Made by a program: the position numbers and the translations under genes. A stretch of DNA of 41,750 nt from Knoellia aerolata DSM 18566. GTDB taxonomy: Bacteria; Actinomycetota; Actinomycetes; Actinomycetales; Dermatophilaceae. Positions 1 to 6,625 of this stretch are shown piece by piece; positions within the stretch are counted from its first letter, which is position 1; each line of letters begins with the position of its first letter. A model generated the notes under the pieces. The model saw only the letters and a program-made list of their open reading frames with translations. It searched no databases and was not told the DNA's origin. The stretch lies in assembly GCF_000768695.1 (NCBI RefSeq), contig NZ_AVPL01000031.1:1-41750 (forward strand), in the 5' to 3' direction.

Positions 1-74
1 CCACCCTCGTCCGCGGGCGCCGCGACGGCGGCGTACAGCTCCGTCAACGCCACCTTCACCGCCCCGAGATCCAT
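1..74 (-). CDS. Unidentified protein, N-terminal 24 residues only
   Basis: An open frame reads leftward from an ATG at 74 and runs off the window edge. Only 24 residues are visible, beginning MDLGAVKVALTELYAAV. That is too short to name a family. The promoter just upstream contains a consensus actinobacterial SOS box, so the gene is probably induced by DNA damage. The -10 element lies only six bases from the ATG, so the mRNA may be leaderless. Product unknown. Confidence 0.6.
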   Translation of the reverse strand, partial: MDLGAVKVALTELYAAVAAPADEG

Positions 75-80
75 ACCCCG

Positions 81-109
81 ATTCTACTCGAACGCACGTT
101 CGCAGACAA
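81..109 (-). promoter_or_regulatory. LexA-controlled (SOS) promoter of the leftward partial gene
   Basis: Read on the minus strand, a -35-like TTGTCT (109-104) and a -10-like TAGAAT (86-81) are separated by exactly 17 bases. The spacer contains the perfect palindrome CGAACGCACGTTCG (89-102), which fits the actinobacterial LexA box CGAAC-R-N-R-Y-GTTCG. A repressor bound there would cover the space between the promoter elements. The start codon at 74 lies about where transcription would begin, which suggests leaderless translation. Confidence 0.75.
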
Positions 110-112
110 GAG

Positions 113-121
113 TTGTCCACA
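113..121 (+). other. Isolated DnaA-box-like nonamer
   Basis: TTGTCCACA matches the DnaA box form preferred in high-GC actinobacteria. It is a single copy four bases beyond the SOS promoter, with no cluster and no AT-rich stretch. It is not an origin. It could be a regulatory DnaA site or chance. Confidence 0.2.
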
Positions 122-148
122 ACCAATCCCGTTGTCGCACAAGCGAAG

Positions 149-820
149 TCACTCACGCGGCGAACCACCGGATCGGTGCACGGCGATCTCCAGGCCGAGG
201 TCCCAGCCCGGCACGAGGGGCAGCGAGTCGCCGCTCCAGAACGTCCCCGGGTCGTACCAGTTCATCGGCGCATCCGGGTGGAGCAGCCCCATCTCCTCGT
301 AGGTCAGCGCGACGACCTCGGCGCAGTAGGCGACCTCGGGCCGCAGCGCCTTGAGGTCGAGGTCCTTGCGGGAGACGTGGCCGTCGCGACCACTGAGCCA
401 GCGCCACGCGAGCCGCCCCGTCGACGGGAACGAGACCCCGTCGAGGCGGGCGACGCACCGGAGCACCGCGTCCTCCTGCTCCTCCCCCACCTCGGGCGTG
501 AGCTGGCGCAGCCACGCCCGCTGGTCGTAGGTCTCCTGCCAGCGGGTCACCGCCGCTCGCAGGTCGTGCAGCTGGACCCCGCGGTGGTGGTCGCCGGTCC
601 ACACGTCCTGGAGCGACTTGCCGAGCTCGGCGTGCCACATCAGCGGCGGAAGGTCCTCGAGGACGACGGCCATCCCGACGTGGTTGACCGGCGCGTTGGT
701 CGCAGCCCGGATGGCCCGGTCGGCGACCGAGCGGCCCCTGAAGATCCAGACGTCACCGGTGCGGGTGAGGTCGACCGCCTCGTCGAGCGAGAGTCCGCCG
801 GGTCGGGGCGTCGAAGGCAT
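149..820 (-). CDS. Permuted NlpC/P60 (YiiX-like) papain-fold protein
   Basis: A protein of 223 residues starting MPSTPRPGG. A block reading GDVWIFRGRS leads into NHVGMAVVL, followed by PPLMWHAE and, much later, YCAEVVALTYEEMG. A histidine after a first strand and a later cysteine at the start of a helix is the order seen in circularly permuted NlpC/P60 papain-fold proteins such as the YiiX group. These act as amidases, peptidases or acyltransferases. No signal peptide or membrane segment is visible, so it is probably cytoplasmic. The ATG at 820 was preferred over longer frames because it lies symmetrically in a palindrome shared with the divergent gene at 861. Family assignment is by eye; substrate unknown. 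Confidence 0.7.
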   Translation of the reverse strand: MPSTPRPGGLSLDEAVDLTRTGDVWIFRGRSVADRAIRAATNAPVNHVGMAVVLEDLPPLMWHAELGKSLQDVWTGDHHRGVQLHDLRAAVTRWQETYDQRAWLRQLTPEVGEEQEDAVLRCVARLDGVSFPSTGRLAWRWLSGRDGHVSRKDLDLKALRPEVAYCAEVVALTYEEMGLLHPDAPMNWYDPGTFWSGDSLPLVPGWDLGLEIAVHRSGGSPRE

Positions 821-864
821 GCCCGCAGCGTATGCCGCGTGACCGGCATACGCTGCCGGCATGC
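817..864. promoter_or_regulatory. 48-bp palindrome containing both divergent start codons
   Basis: Arms 817-837 and 844-864 are inverted copies of 21 bases with one mismatch, around a 6-base spacer. The ATG of the leftward gene (820-818) and of the rightward gene (861-863) occupy nearly equivalent places in the two arms. Each ATG is preceded by TACGCT six bases upstream, a possible -10. The arrangement suggests two face-to-face leaderless promoters and possibly a shared dimeric regulator. Confidence 0.55.
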
Positions 865-1028
865 AGCCGAACTGGTGGAAGCTTCTCGGGCTGGCCGGCG
901 TCGTCTCCGTCGTCGCGACGGGAGCGGTCGCCGCGCGCAACGAGCGGAAGCGCCGCGCCTACACCCCGGACGAGGTGCGCGACCGCCTGCACCAGCGCCA
1001 CGCCCGGGCAACCGCCCAGCGGCCCTGA
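861..1028 (+). CDS. Small single-helix membrane protein (55 aa)
   Basis: A 55-residue protein beginning MQPNWWKLLGLAG. Residues about 7-25 form one hydrophobic segment, followed by a very basic stretch (RNERKRRAY) and a short charged helix starting TPDEVRDRLHQRHA. This predicts an N-out, C-in single-pass protein with a cytoplasmic tail under the positive-inside rule. It is divergent from the NlpC/P60-like gene, with only 40 bases between the starts. No enzymatic motif. Small proteins of this design are common in actinobacteria, but the function is unknown. Confidence 0.65.
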   Translation: MQPNWWKLLGLAGVVSVVATGAVAARNERKRRAYTPDEVRDRLHQRHARATAQRP

Positions 1029-1031
1029 CGC

Positions 1032-1901
1032 TCAGATCCAGAGGGACGTGCAGCGGATGTAGCCGCCGCCCTTCGCGAGCTCGTCGACGTGCGGGGTGAT
1101 GACGGACAGCCCGGCGCTCTCGATGTCGGCGCGCAGCAGCGGCGCCTGGTCGCTCATGACGACCGTGGTCCCGGTCGAGACGAGGTTGCAGGCGAAGGCG
1201 TCACTGGCCTCCCGCTCGTCGATCTCGATGGTGTCGACCGCGTCGAGGCCTGCGAGGATCGCGCGGCTCTCGGGCGTGAACGCCTCGGGGCAGTAGGCGA
1301 TGAGGCCCTTGCTCGTCGAGTCCGGCTCGCGCAGCACCGCGAGGGTGAGGTCGATGTCGTACCAGTAGCTGTCGGGCCAGCCACTGACGACGTTGGTGAC
1401 CGGGCGGCCGGCGTCGTCGAGGAGCGGCAGCGTCTGGAGCTGGATGCGTTCGAGTCCGAAGTGGTGGGCGGCATACTCCAGCGCCGCCTCGTCCGAGCGG
1501 TAGCCGGCGCCGCAGAACACGAGGTCGCCACAGACGAGGGCGTCGCCCTGGCCACTGAACCGCCACGGCTGCGGCAGGTGCTCGATCCGGTAGCCGAGCT
1601 CGGTGAGCCTGTCCTTGGCCCACGCCTCCTCGGACTGGCGCGAGGGCGGAAGGGTCGCCATGAGCGCCCGACCGTCGCGCACCAGGGCCCAGTTGGCGGT
1701 GTAGACGCCGTCCTGGCTCGTGGGCGGAGCGTCGACGGTGACGATCTCGGCGCCGGCGCGGTGGAGCGCGTCCATGATGCCGCGGTGCTCGATCTCGGCC
1801 TTGGCCGTGTCGACCGTGGCGCCGTCCTCGTAGTACGGGTTGAGCTTGTGGTCGTTGCCGAAGTAGTGGGCCGACGACATGAGCAGCGTCGAGTTCAGCA
1901 C
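1032..1901 (-). CDS. Dimethylargininase / amidinotransferase-family hydrolase
   Basis: A 289-residue protein of the amidinotransferase (pentein) superfamily, closest in layout to N(G),N(G)-dimethylarginine dimethylaminohydrolase, which makes citrulline and dimethylamine. The nucleophile is expected to be Cys285 in the extreme C-terminal motif GGGYIRCTSLWI, the usual place for this family. The substrate-side motif FSGQGDALVCGD follows PQPWRF. The start is a GTG at 1901 preceded by a perfect AGGAGG seven bases upstream; the next ATG, eight codons in, has no comparable site. Length fits the family. It is separated from larB by about 125 bases and is probably unrelated to the uronate locus. An arginine-deiminase-like role on another guanidino compound is possible. 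Confidence 0.8.
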   Translation of the reverse strand: MLNSTLLMSSAHYFGNDHKLNPYYEDGATVDTAKAEIEHRGIMDALHRAGAEIVTVDAPPTSQDGVYTANWALVRDGRALMATLPPSRQSEEAWAKDRLTELGYRIEHLPQPWRFSGQGDALVCGDLVFCGAGYRSDEAALEYAAHHFGLERIQLQTLPLLDDAGRPVTNVVSGWPDSYWYDIDLTLAVLREPDSTSKGLIAYCPEAFTPESRAILAGLDAVDTIEIDEREASDAFACNLVSTGTTVVMSDQAPLLRADIESAGLSVITPHVDELAKGGGYIRCTSLWI

Positions 1902-2026
1902 TCGCCCACCTCCTGATCCGAGCGGACCCAGGGCATCAGCAGGCCGCGCACGACTGGGTCACCGTCCGCGGCAACGTCAGTGTGACATCCACCCCGAGCG
2001 ATCACGCAAAGGTGCTGGTGAGTCCG

Positions 2027-2719
2027 TCAGGGTCCGTGCGGCTCGGCGATCTGCGCGGCCAGGTGGCCTGCGCCGTAGCCGTTGTTGATGTTGACCACGG
2101 CGACCCCGGGTGCGCAGCTGTTGAGCATGGTGAGCAGGGGTGCGAGTCCCTCGAAGGCGGCGCCGTACCCGACCGACGTCGGCACCGCGATGACCGGGGC
2201 GGACACGAGCCCTGCCACCACGCCCGGCAGGGCACCGTCCATGCCGGCCACGACGATGATGGCGCGCGCGGACCTCAGCCGGTCCAGGCGCGACAGGATC
2301 CGGTGGAGTCCGGCCACTCCGACGTCGACGACGATCTCGGCACGGCGGCCGAGGTGCCGCGCGACGAGCAGGGCCTCGGTGGCGACGGGCAGGTCCGAGG
2401 TCCCGGCGGCGACGACGAGCACGTCTCCCCCCGTCGGCTCGGGCGGTTCGGCGGGCCAGGCCAGCAGCCGGGCGGTGGCGTCGTGGGCGGCGTCGGGCAG
2501 CTGGGCGAGGACGGCCTCGGCGTGCTCCGGACCGGCCCGGGTGAAGAGCGTCCGCGCCCCGCGGGCGCCGACCTCGGTGGCGATCGCGCCGACCTGCTCG
2601 GCCGTCTTGCCCTCGCAGTAGACGGCCTCCGGGTAGCCCCGGCGTGAGGCACGGTCGAGGTCGAGCTCGGCGATGCCTCGCAGGGCCTCGCCGGGCTCCC
2701 AGTCCGACCCGTCAGCCAC
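2027..2719 (-). CDS. larB: LarB, nickel-pincer cofactor carboxylase/hydrolase
   Basis: A 230-residue protein. LarB carboxylates nicotinic acid adenine dinucleotide at pyridine C5 and hydrolyses the product to pyridinium-3,5-biscarboxylate mononucleotide, the first step in making the nickel-pincer nucleotide of lactate racemase. The second half resembles the PurE (AIR carboxylase) fold, with stretches VVAAGTSDLPVATEALL, GALPGVVAGLVSAPVIAVP and TSVGYG. The N-terminal part (DLDRASRRGYPEAVYCEGKT) is typical of LarB. The GTG start at 2719 overlaps the larE stop by eight bases, indicating translational coupling. It is the distal gene of the leftward arm of the uronate locus. A LarA client is encoded at 8124. 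Confidence 0.92.
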   Translation of the reverse strand: MADGSDWEPGEALRGIAELDLDRASRRGYPEAVYCEGKTAEQVGAIATEVGARGARTLFTRAGPEHAEAVLAQLPDAAHDATARLLAWPAEPPEPTGGDVLVVAAGTSDLPVATEALLVARHLGRRAEIVVDVGVAGLHRILSRLDRLRSARAIIVVAGMDGALPGVVAGLVSAPVIAVPTSVGYGAAFEGLAPLLTMLNSCAPGVAVVNINNGYGAGHLAAQIAEPHGP

Positions 2720-3572
2720 GGGTCGCCGCCACCAGCGGCAGGGTGAAGGCCCCGGACTGGATGCCCGCGAGGTCGACCGCGACGAACCGGAAGCCGGCGG
2801 AGCGCACCACGTCCTCGACCTGCTCGCGCAGGCCGGGCTCCGTCGCGCGAGGGATGTCGGTGGGCACCAGCTCGATGCGCGCGACGTCGCCGTGGTGGCG
2901 CACCCGGCAGTCGGCGAAGCCGAGCGAGCGCAGGCCAGCCTCCGCCGCCTCGACCTGGGCCAGCTTCTCGGGGGAGACCTCCTCGAAGTGCGGGATCCGC
3001 GACGCGAGGCACGGTGCGGCCGGCTTGTCGGCGCACGGCAGCTCGAGGACGTGGGCGATGCGGCGCACCGCCGCCTTGTCGAGGCGGGCGTCGGCGAGCG
3101 GCCGCAGCACCCGGTGCTCCGCCGCCGCCCGCGACCCGGGACGGTCCGGCCGCTGGGCGTCGTCGGCGTTCTCGCCGTAGGCCACCGCGTCGAGGCGGTG
3201 CACAGCGACGACGGTGTCGTCGATCCGGCTGAACAGCTCGTCCTTGCAGTGGAAGCAGCGGTCCGGGCCGTTGCGCTGGTATGCCGGGTTGTCACCCTCG
3301 TGGGTCCGCACCTCGACCACCGGCACCCCGATGAAGGACGCGACCTCGTGGGCGGCCGTCCGCTCGTCGGCGGCGAGGCTGGGCGAGACGCCGAGCAGCG
3401 CCACGACGCGCGTCGGTCCGAGCTCGAGCGCGGCGAGGGCGAGGAGGGTGGCCGAGTCGACGCCGCCGGAGTAGGCGATGCCGATGCGGTGGTGGAGCGC
3501 CAGGGCCGCACGGACCGCCGCGACGCCTGCGTCGTCGGGGCCGAACCTCGGGTCGTCCTGCACGTGACGCAT
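2712..3572 (-). CDS. larE: LarE, ATP-dependent sulfur transferase for nickel-pincer cofactor
   Basis: A 286-residue PP-loop ATP pyrophosphatase. LarE adenylates the pyridinium biscarboxylate made by LarB and transfers sulfur to give the bis-thiocarboxylate. The PP-loop SGGVDS is at residues 35-40. Cys188 in PCLASR corresponds to the cysteine that donates its own sulfur in the sacrificial enzyme (Cys176 in L. plantarum, from memory). A CxxC pair in RCFHCK (Cys106, Cys109) is also present. Some LarE proteins use three cysteines to hold an iron-sulfur cluster and become catalytic, and this one might (inference). It is coupled to larB and lies 85 bases after uidB behind a strong hairpin, so its transcription may partly depend on readthrough. 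Confidence 0.93.
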   Translation of the reverse strand: MRHVQDDPRFGPDDAGVAAVRAALALHHRIGIAYSGGVDSATLLALAALELGPTRVVALLGVSPSLAADERTAAHEVASFIGVPVVEVRTHEGDNPAYQRNGPDRCFHCKDELFSRIDDTVVAVHRLDAVAYGENADDAQRPDRPGSRAAAEHRVLRPLADARLDKAAVRRIAHVLELPCADKPAAPCLASRIPHFEEVSPEKLAQVEAAEAGLRSLGFADCRVRHHGDVARIELVPTDIPRATEPGLREQVEDVVRSAGFRFVAVDLAGIQSGAFTLPLVAATRG

Positions 3573-3601
3573 CCTGTCACTCCTTGCTCGTGGTGGGACG
3601 G

Positions 3602-3634
3602 GACCGGCCCCACGGGGATGCCGTGGGGCCGGTC
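3602..3634 (-). terminator. Strong hairpin between uidB and larE
   Basis: A perfect 14-bp GC-rich stem (3602-3615 with 3621-3634) closes a 5-base loop directly downstream of the uidB stop. There is no clear T-tract, so it may be a partial terminator or mRNA-stabilising hairpin that lowers expression of larE-larB relative to uidB. Confidence 0.6.
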
Positions 3635-3657
3635 GACGGGGTGTGGTCTCTCGGGCG

Positions 3658-5127
3658 TCAGTCGAGGACGTGGCCGTCGGGGGCGATGAGGTGCCCCTCC
3701 TGACGCTTGCGCAGCTCGGTCTCGTTGCGGATCTCCTTGAAGCGCTGGTCCGTGAGGGGGTACTTCCAGAAGATGATCATCGCGATGAGGGCCGCCAGTG
3801 CCGGGATGAGCCCCATCGTGGCGCGGATCGCCGTGACGGCGGTCTCGGGCTGGATCGGGTTCGGCATGTCCGGAGTGGCGGACAGGTAGCCGCCCCAGGC
3901 CAGCGCCGCGGCGCCGAGCGCCCCGCCGACCGACTGCGTGATCTTGCGGGTGAACGAGAACAGGGCGTACGTGGTGCCCTCCGCGCGCTTGCCGGACGTC
4001 CACTCGCCGTACTCGACCGTGTCGGCCTCGAGGCCGAACATCAGCGTGTTGATGAGCGCGGCGCCGATGCCCTTGACGCCGAGGAAGATCAGTGCCGGGA
4101 TGACCGCGCCGGCAGGGGTGAAGAAGAGGGCCAGGCCGCCGACGATGGTGAAGACGCCGCAGTACTGGAAGAGCGCCTTCTTGCCGTAGCGGTTGACGAG
4201 CCAGGGGATGAACGGGGCGGCGAGGATGGAGATGCCGCTGTTGACGAGGGTGATGGGTCCGACCCACTTGATGTCGCCGAGGACGTACTGCGCGTAGTAG
4301 ACCGACGCCCCGCCGACCGCGAAGAGGCCGATGAGGTAGAAGAAGCTCGCCGCACAGAGGTAGCCGAGCGGCTTGTTGCCCTTGAGGGTGTCCCAGGTCT
4401 CGCGCAGGGTCACCCGCGGCTGGGTGCGGACGACCTGCTCGCGACAGAAGTACCAGGTGACCGCGTAGGCGAGGCTCCCGAGGACGATGAAGAGCAGCGT
4501 GGTCTGCGTGAAGATGGTCTGCACCTTCTCCTGGTACTCGGCCGAGCTGAGGGTCTTCTTCTCCTCGCGCAGGCCGGATATGCGGGGCGCGATGATGTAG
4601 GTGAGGACGATGCCGCCGAGGGCGCCGCCGAAGAAGCGCGACGCGACAAGCTTGGCCCGCTCGTTGACCGACTGGGTCATCGCCGAGGCGAGGGAGCCGT
4701 AGGGGATGTTGACGAGCGAGTAGACCAGCCCGAGGACGGCGTAGGTGGCGTAGGCGTACAGCAGCTTCTGGCCCTGCTCGAGCGACGCGGGGACGTGGAA
4801 GGTGAGGTAGCTGAGGAAGAGCAGCGGGACCGCGCCGAAGAGGATGAACGGGCGGAACTTGCCCATCCGGGTCATCGTGCGGTCGACGAGCCGGCCGGCG
4901 AACACGTCCGCGAACGCGTCCCAGAGACGGACGACGAAGAACATCGTCGCGACCGAGGCGGCGGAGAGGCCGGCCACGTCGGTGTAGTAGTAGAGCAGGA
5001 ACGCGGTGCTGAGCGTGAAGGCCAGGTTGTTGGCGAAGTCACCGAAGCCGTAGCCGATGACCGAGCGCTTGGGGAGCCGTTCGACGACGAACTCCTGGGC
5101 GATCGCCTCCTTCGTCACACTGGACAT
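3658..5127 (-). CDS. uidB: UidB/GusB-type glucuronide:cation symporter
   Basis: A 489-residue membrane protein of the GPH (glycoside-pentoside-hexuronide):cation symporter family, with about 12 hydrophobic segments. Family hallmarks include GYGFGDFANNLAF near the N-terminus, YYYTDVAGLSAASV, RLWDAFADVFAGRLVDRT and GKFRPFILFG. The N-terminal third closely resembles E. coli UidB (GusB), which imports beta-glucuronides. Start ATG at 5127 has a good site, AAAGGAG. It stands alone behind an operator-like sequence at 5199-5217 and downstream of uxuB, and a hairpin follows it. With uidA and uxaC in the same locus, glucuronides are the likely substrate. Another uronide is possible. Confidence 0.9.
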   Translation of the reverse strand: MSSVTKEAIAQEFVVERLPKRSVIGYGFGDFANNLAFTLSTAFLLYYYTDVAGLSAASVATMFFVVRLWDAFADVFAGRLVDRTMTRMGKFRPFILFGAVPLLFLSYLTFHVPASLEQGQKLLYAYATYAVLGLVYSLVNIPYGSLASAMTQSVNERAKLVASRFFGGALGGIVLTYIIAPRISGLREEKKTLSSAEYQEKVQTIFTQTTLLFIVLGSLAYAVTWYFCREQVVRTQPRVTLRETWDTLKGNKPLGYLCAASFFYLIGLFAVGGASVYYAQYVLGDIKWVGPITLVNSGISILAAPFIPWLVNRYGKKALFQYCGVFTIVGGLALFFTPAGAVIPALIFLGVKGIGAALINTLMFGLEADTVEYGEWTSGKRAEGTTYALFSFTRKITQSVGGALGAAALAWGGYLSATPDMPNPIQPETAVTAIRATMGLIPALAALIAMIIFWKYPLTDQRFKEIRNETELRKRQEGHLIAPDGHVLD

Positions 5128-5198
5128 TGAATCTCCTTTGATACCAACGCTTGCGGGTGGGGTGGGGTGTTGTGTCCAGTGAAGCGGCGGGGTGGGAG

Positions 5199-5217
5199 TG
5201 GCGACAACGAGTTGCCA
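5199..5217. promoter_or_regulatory. Putative LacI-family operator upstream of uidB
   Basis: TGGCGACAACGAGTTGCCA shares ACGAGTTGCCA with the two identical sites at 8066-8081 and 11709-11724. Inner arms CAAC/GTTG and outer arms TGGC/GCCA are inverted. It lies in the 100-base gap between uxuB and uidB, so uidB probably has its own regulated promoter. Confidence 0.6.
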
Positions 5218-5227
5218 GTTGTTGCGC

Positions 5228-6625
5228 TCAGGTGCCGGACCCGGACGCCGACTCGAGCTCGGTGACCTGCTCGACGACGACGTCGTGGAGCGCCGGGGCG
5301 TCGAGGTCCAGCCACCCGAGGACCCGGTCGACGGCGTCGCCCACGGACCCGGCGACCAGCTCCTGGAGCATCTCGGCCCGGGTGTCCGTGACGGGCGCAC
5401 CGTGTCCGCGGAGGTGGGCGACCCACGCCGCGACCATCCGGGTGGCGCCGGGTTCGACCCGGTCCTGCGCGAGCTCGGCCGCGATGACCGGCACGGCGCG
5501 GATCGGGACCTTCTGGGAGCCGTCCGCGGCGATCTGCGCGAGCAGGTGGCGGATGGAGGCGTTGGAGAAGCGGGCCAGCAGGGCGTCGCGGTAGCCCGCG
5601 ACCTCCTCCGCAGGCAGTCGGAGGTGGCGCGAGGCGGCCTCCCACCACTCCTCGACCCACGCCCGGGCCCGGGGGTCGGCGATGGCGTCGGCGACCGTCT
5701 CGTGGCCGAGGATCGAGGCGCCGTAGGCGAGCACCGAGTGGGCGCCGTTGAGCAGCCACAGCTTGCGCTGCTCGAACGGGGCGACGTCGTCCACGACGCG
5801 GGCACCGACGGCCTCCCAGTCGGGCCGCCCGCCGGGGAACGACCCGGCGAGGACCCACTCGCTGTAGGGCTCCGTGGGCACGGTCTCGGGGTCGTCGACA
5901 CCGGTGCGCGACCGCACCTCGTCGCGGTCGTCGTCGGTGGTGCGCGGCGTGATCCGGTCGACCATCGTCGTCACCCAGGACACGTGGTCGTCGACCCACG
6001 CGCGCAGCGTCGGGTCCACGGCGTCGGCGAGGTCGGTGACGACGCGCGCGACCATCGCCCCGTTGTCGGGGACGTTGTCGTTCGGCACGATCGCCAGGGC
6101 TCCGGCGCCCCTGGCGCGGCGGGCGAGCAGCCCGGCGACGAGGCGGCCCGGCGTCGTCGTCACGGTGCCCCCCACCGGATCGACGAGGAGGGCGGCGACG
6201 TCGGCGCTGACGCCGCCGTCCTCCCGGTCGAGACCGCCGTCGGCGGCCCGTCGGTACCCGGCCTCGGTCACCGTCAGCGTGACGACGGCGAGCTCGGGGC
6301 GGGAGAAGTAGTCGCGCAGGGCGGCGAGGTCGTCGCCGGGGTGCACGGCGGACAGGCTCGAGACGATCTCGGGCCGGGGACCCTCGGGACCACGCACGAG
6401 GAGCGTGTAGAGACCGTCCTGGGCGGACAGCGCCTCGGCGGCGGCCGGCGAGCGGCCGGTGAACGCCGCGATGCCCCAGGCGTCGGCGCCGGGAGCCCGG
6501 TCGGTGTACCAGGCCGCGTGCGCGCGGAAGAAGTTGCCCAAGCCGAGGTGCACGATGCGGACGGGCGCGGCGGGCCGTCCGTCGACGTCGCGCGAGAGCC
6601 GGCGCAGCCGGTCGTCGGCGCTCAC
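5228..6625 (-). CDS. uxuB: D-mannonate oxidoreductase (fructuronate reductase)
   Basis: A 465-residue polyol-specific long-chain dehydrogenase of the mannitol dehydrogenase family. In this setting it should reduce D-fructuronate to D-mannonate with NADH. The N-terminal nucleotide-binding part begins RIVHLGLGNFFRAHAAWY; PNDNVPDNG (181-189) is the family signature. The catalytic trio is visible as Lys288, Asn293 and His296 in KLWLLNGAHS. The GTG start overlaps the uxaC stop (GTGA), so the two are translationally coupled. Mannitol or altronate dehydrogenase are the alternatives, but pairing with uxaC and uidA/uidB favours fructuronate. No mannonate dehydratase (uxuA) accompanies it, leaving the fate of mannonate to the LarA homologue. 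Confidence 0.88.
   Translation of the reverse strand: MSADDRLRRLSRDVDGRPAAPVRIVHLGLGNFFRAHAAWYTDRAPGADAWGIAAFTGRSPAAAEALSAQDGLYTLLVRGPEGPRPEIVSSLSAVHPGDDLAALRDYFSRPELAVVTLTVTEAGYRRAADGGLDREDGGVSADVAALLVDPVGGTVTTTPGRLVAGLLARRARGAGALAIVPNDNVPDNGAMVARVVTDLADAVDPTLRAWVDDHVSWVTTMVDRITPRTTDDDRDEVRSRTGVDDPETVPTEPYSEWVLAGSFPGGRPDWEAVGARVVDDVAPFEQRKLWLLNGAHSVLAYGASILGHETVADAIADPRARAWVEEWWEAASRHLRLPAEEVAGYRDALLARFSNASIRHLLAQIAADGSQKVPIRAVPVIAAELAQDRVEPGATRMVAAWVAHLRGHGAPVTDTRAEMLQELVAGSVGDAVDRVLGWLDLDAPALHDVVVEQVTELESASGSGT

Noticed and set aside
113..121. DnaA box as evidence of a replication origin
   Set aside because: Only one copy, no cluster, no AT-rich unwinding region and no dnaA or dnaN nearby.
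113..1099. Long open frame on the plus strand across the NlpC/P60-like gene
   Set aside because: It is rich in Arg, Gly and Pro with no family features and mirrors the high-GC codon pattern of the real minus-strand gene.
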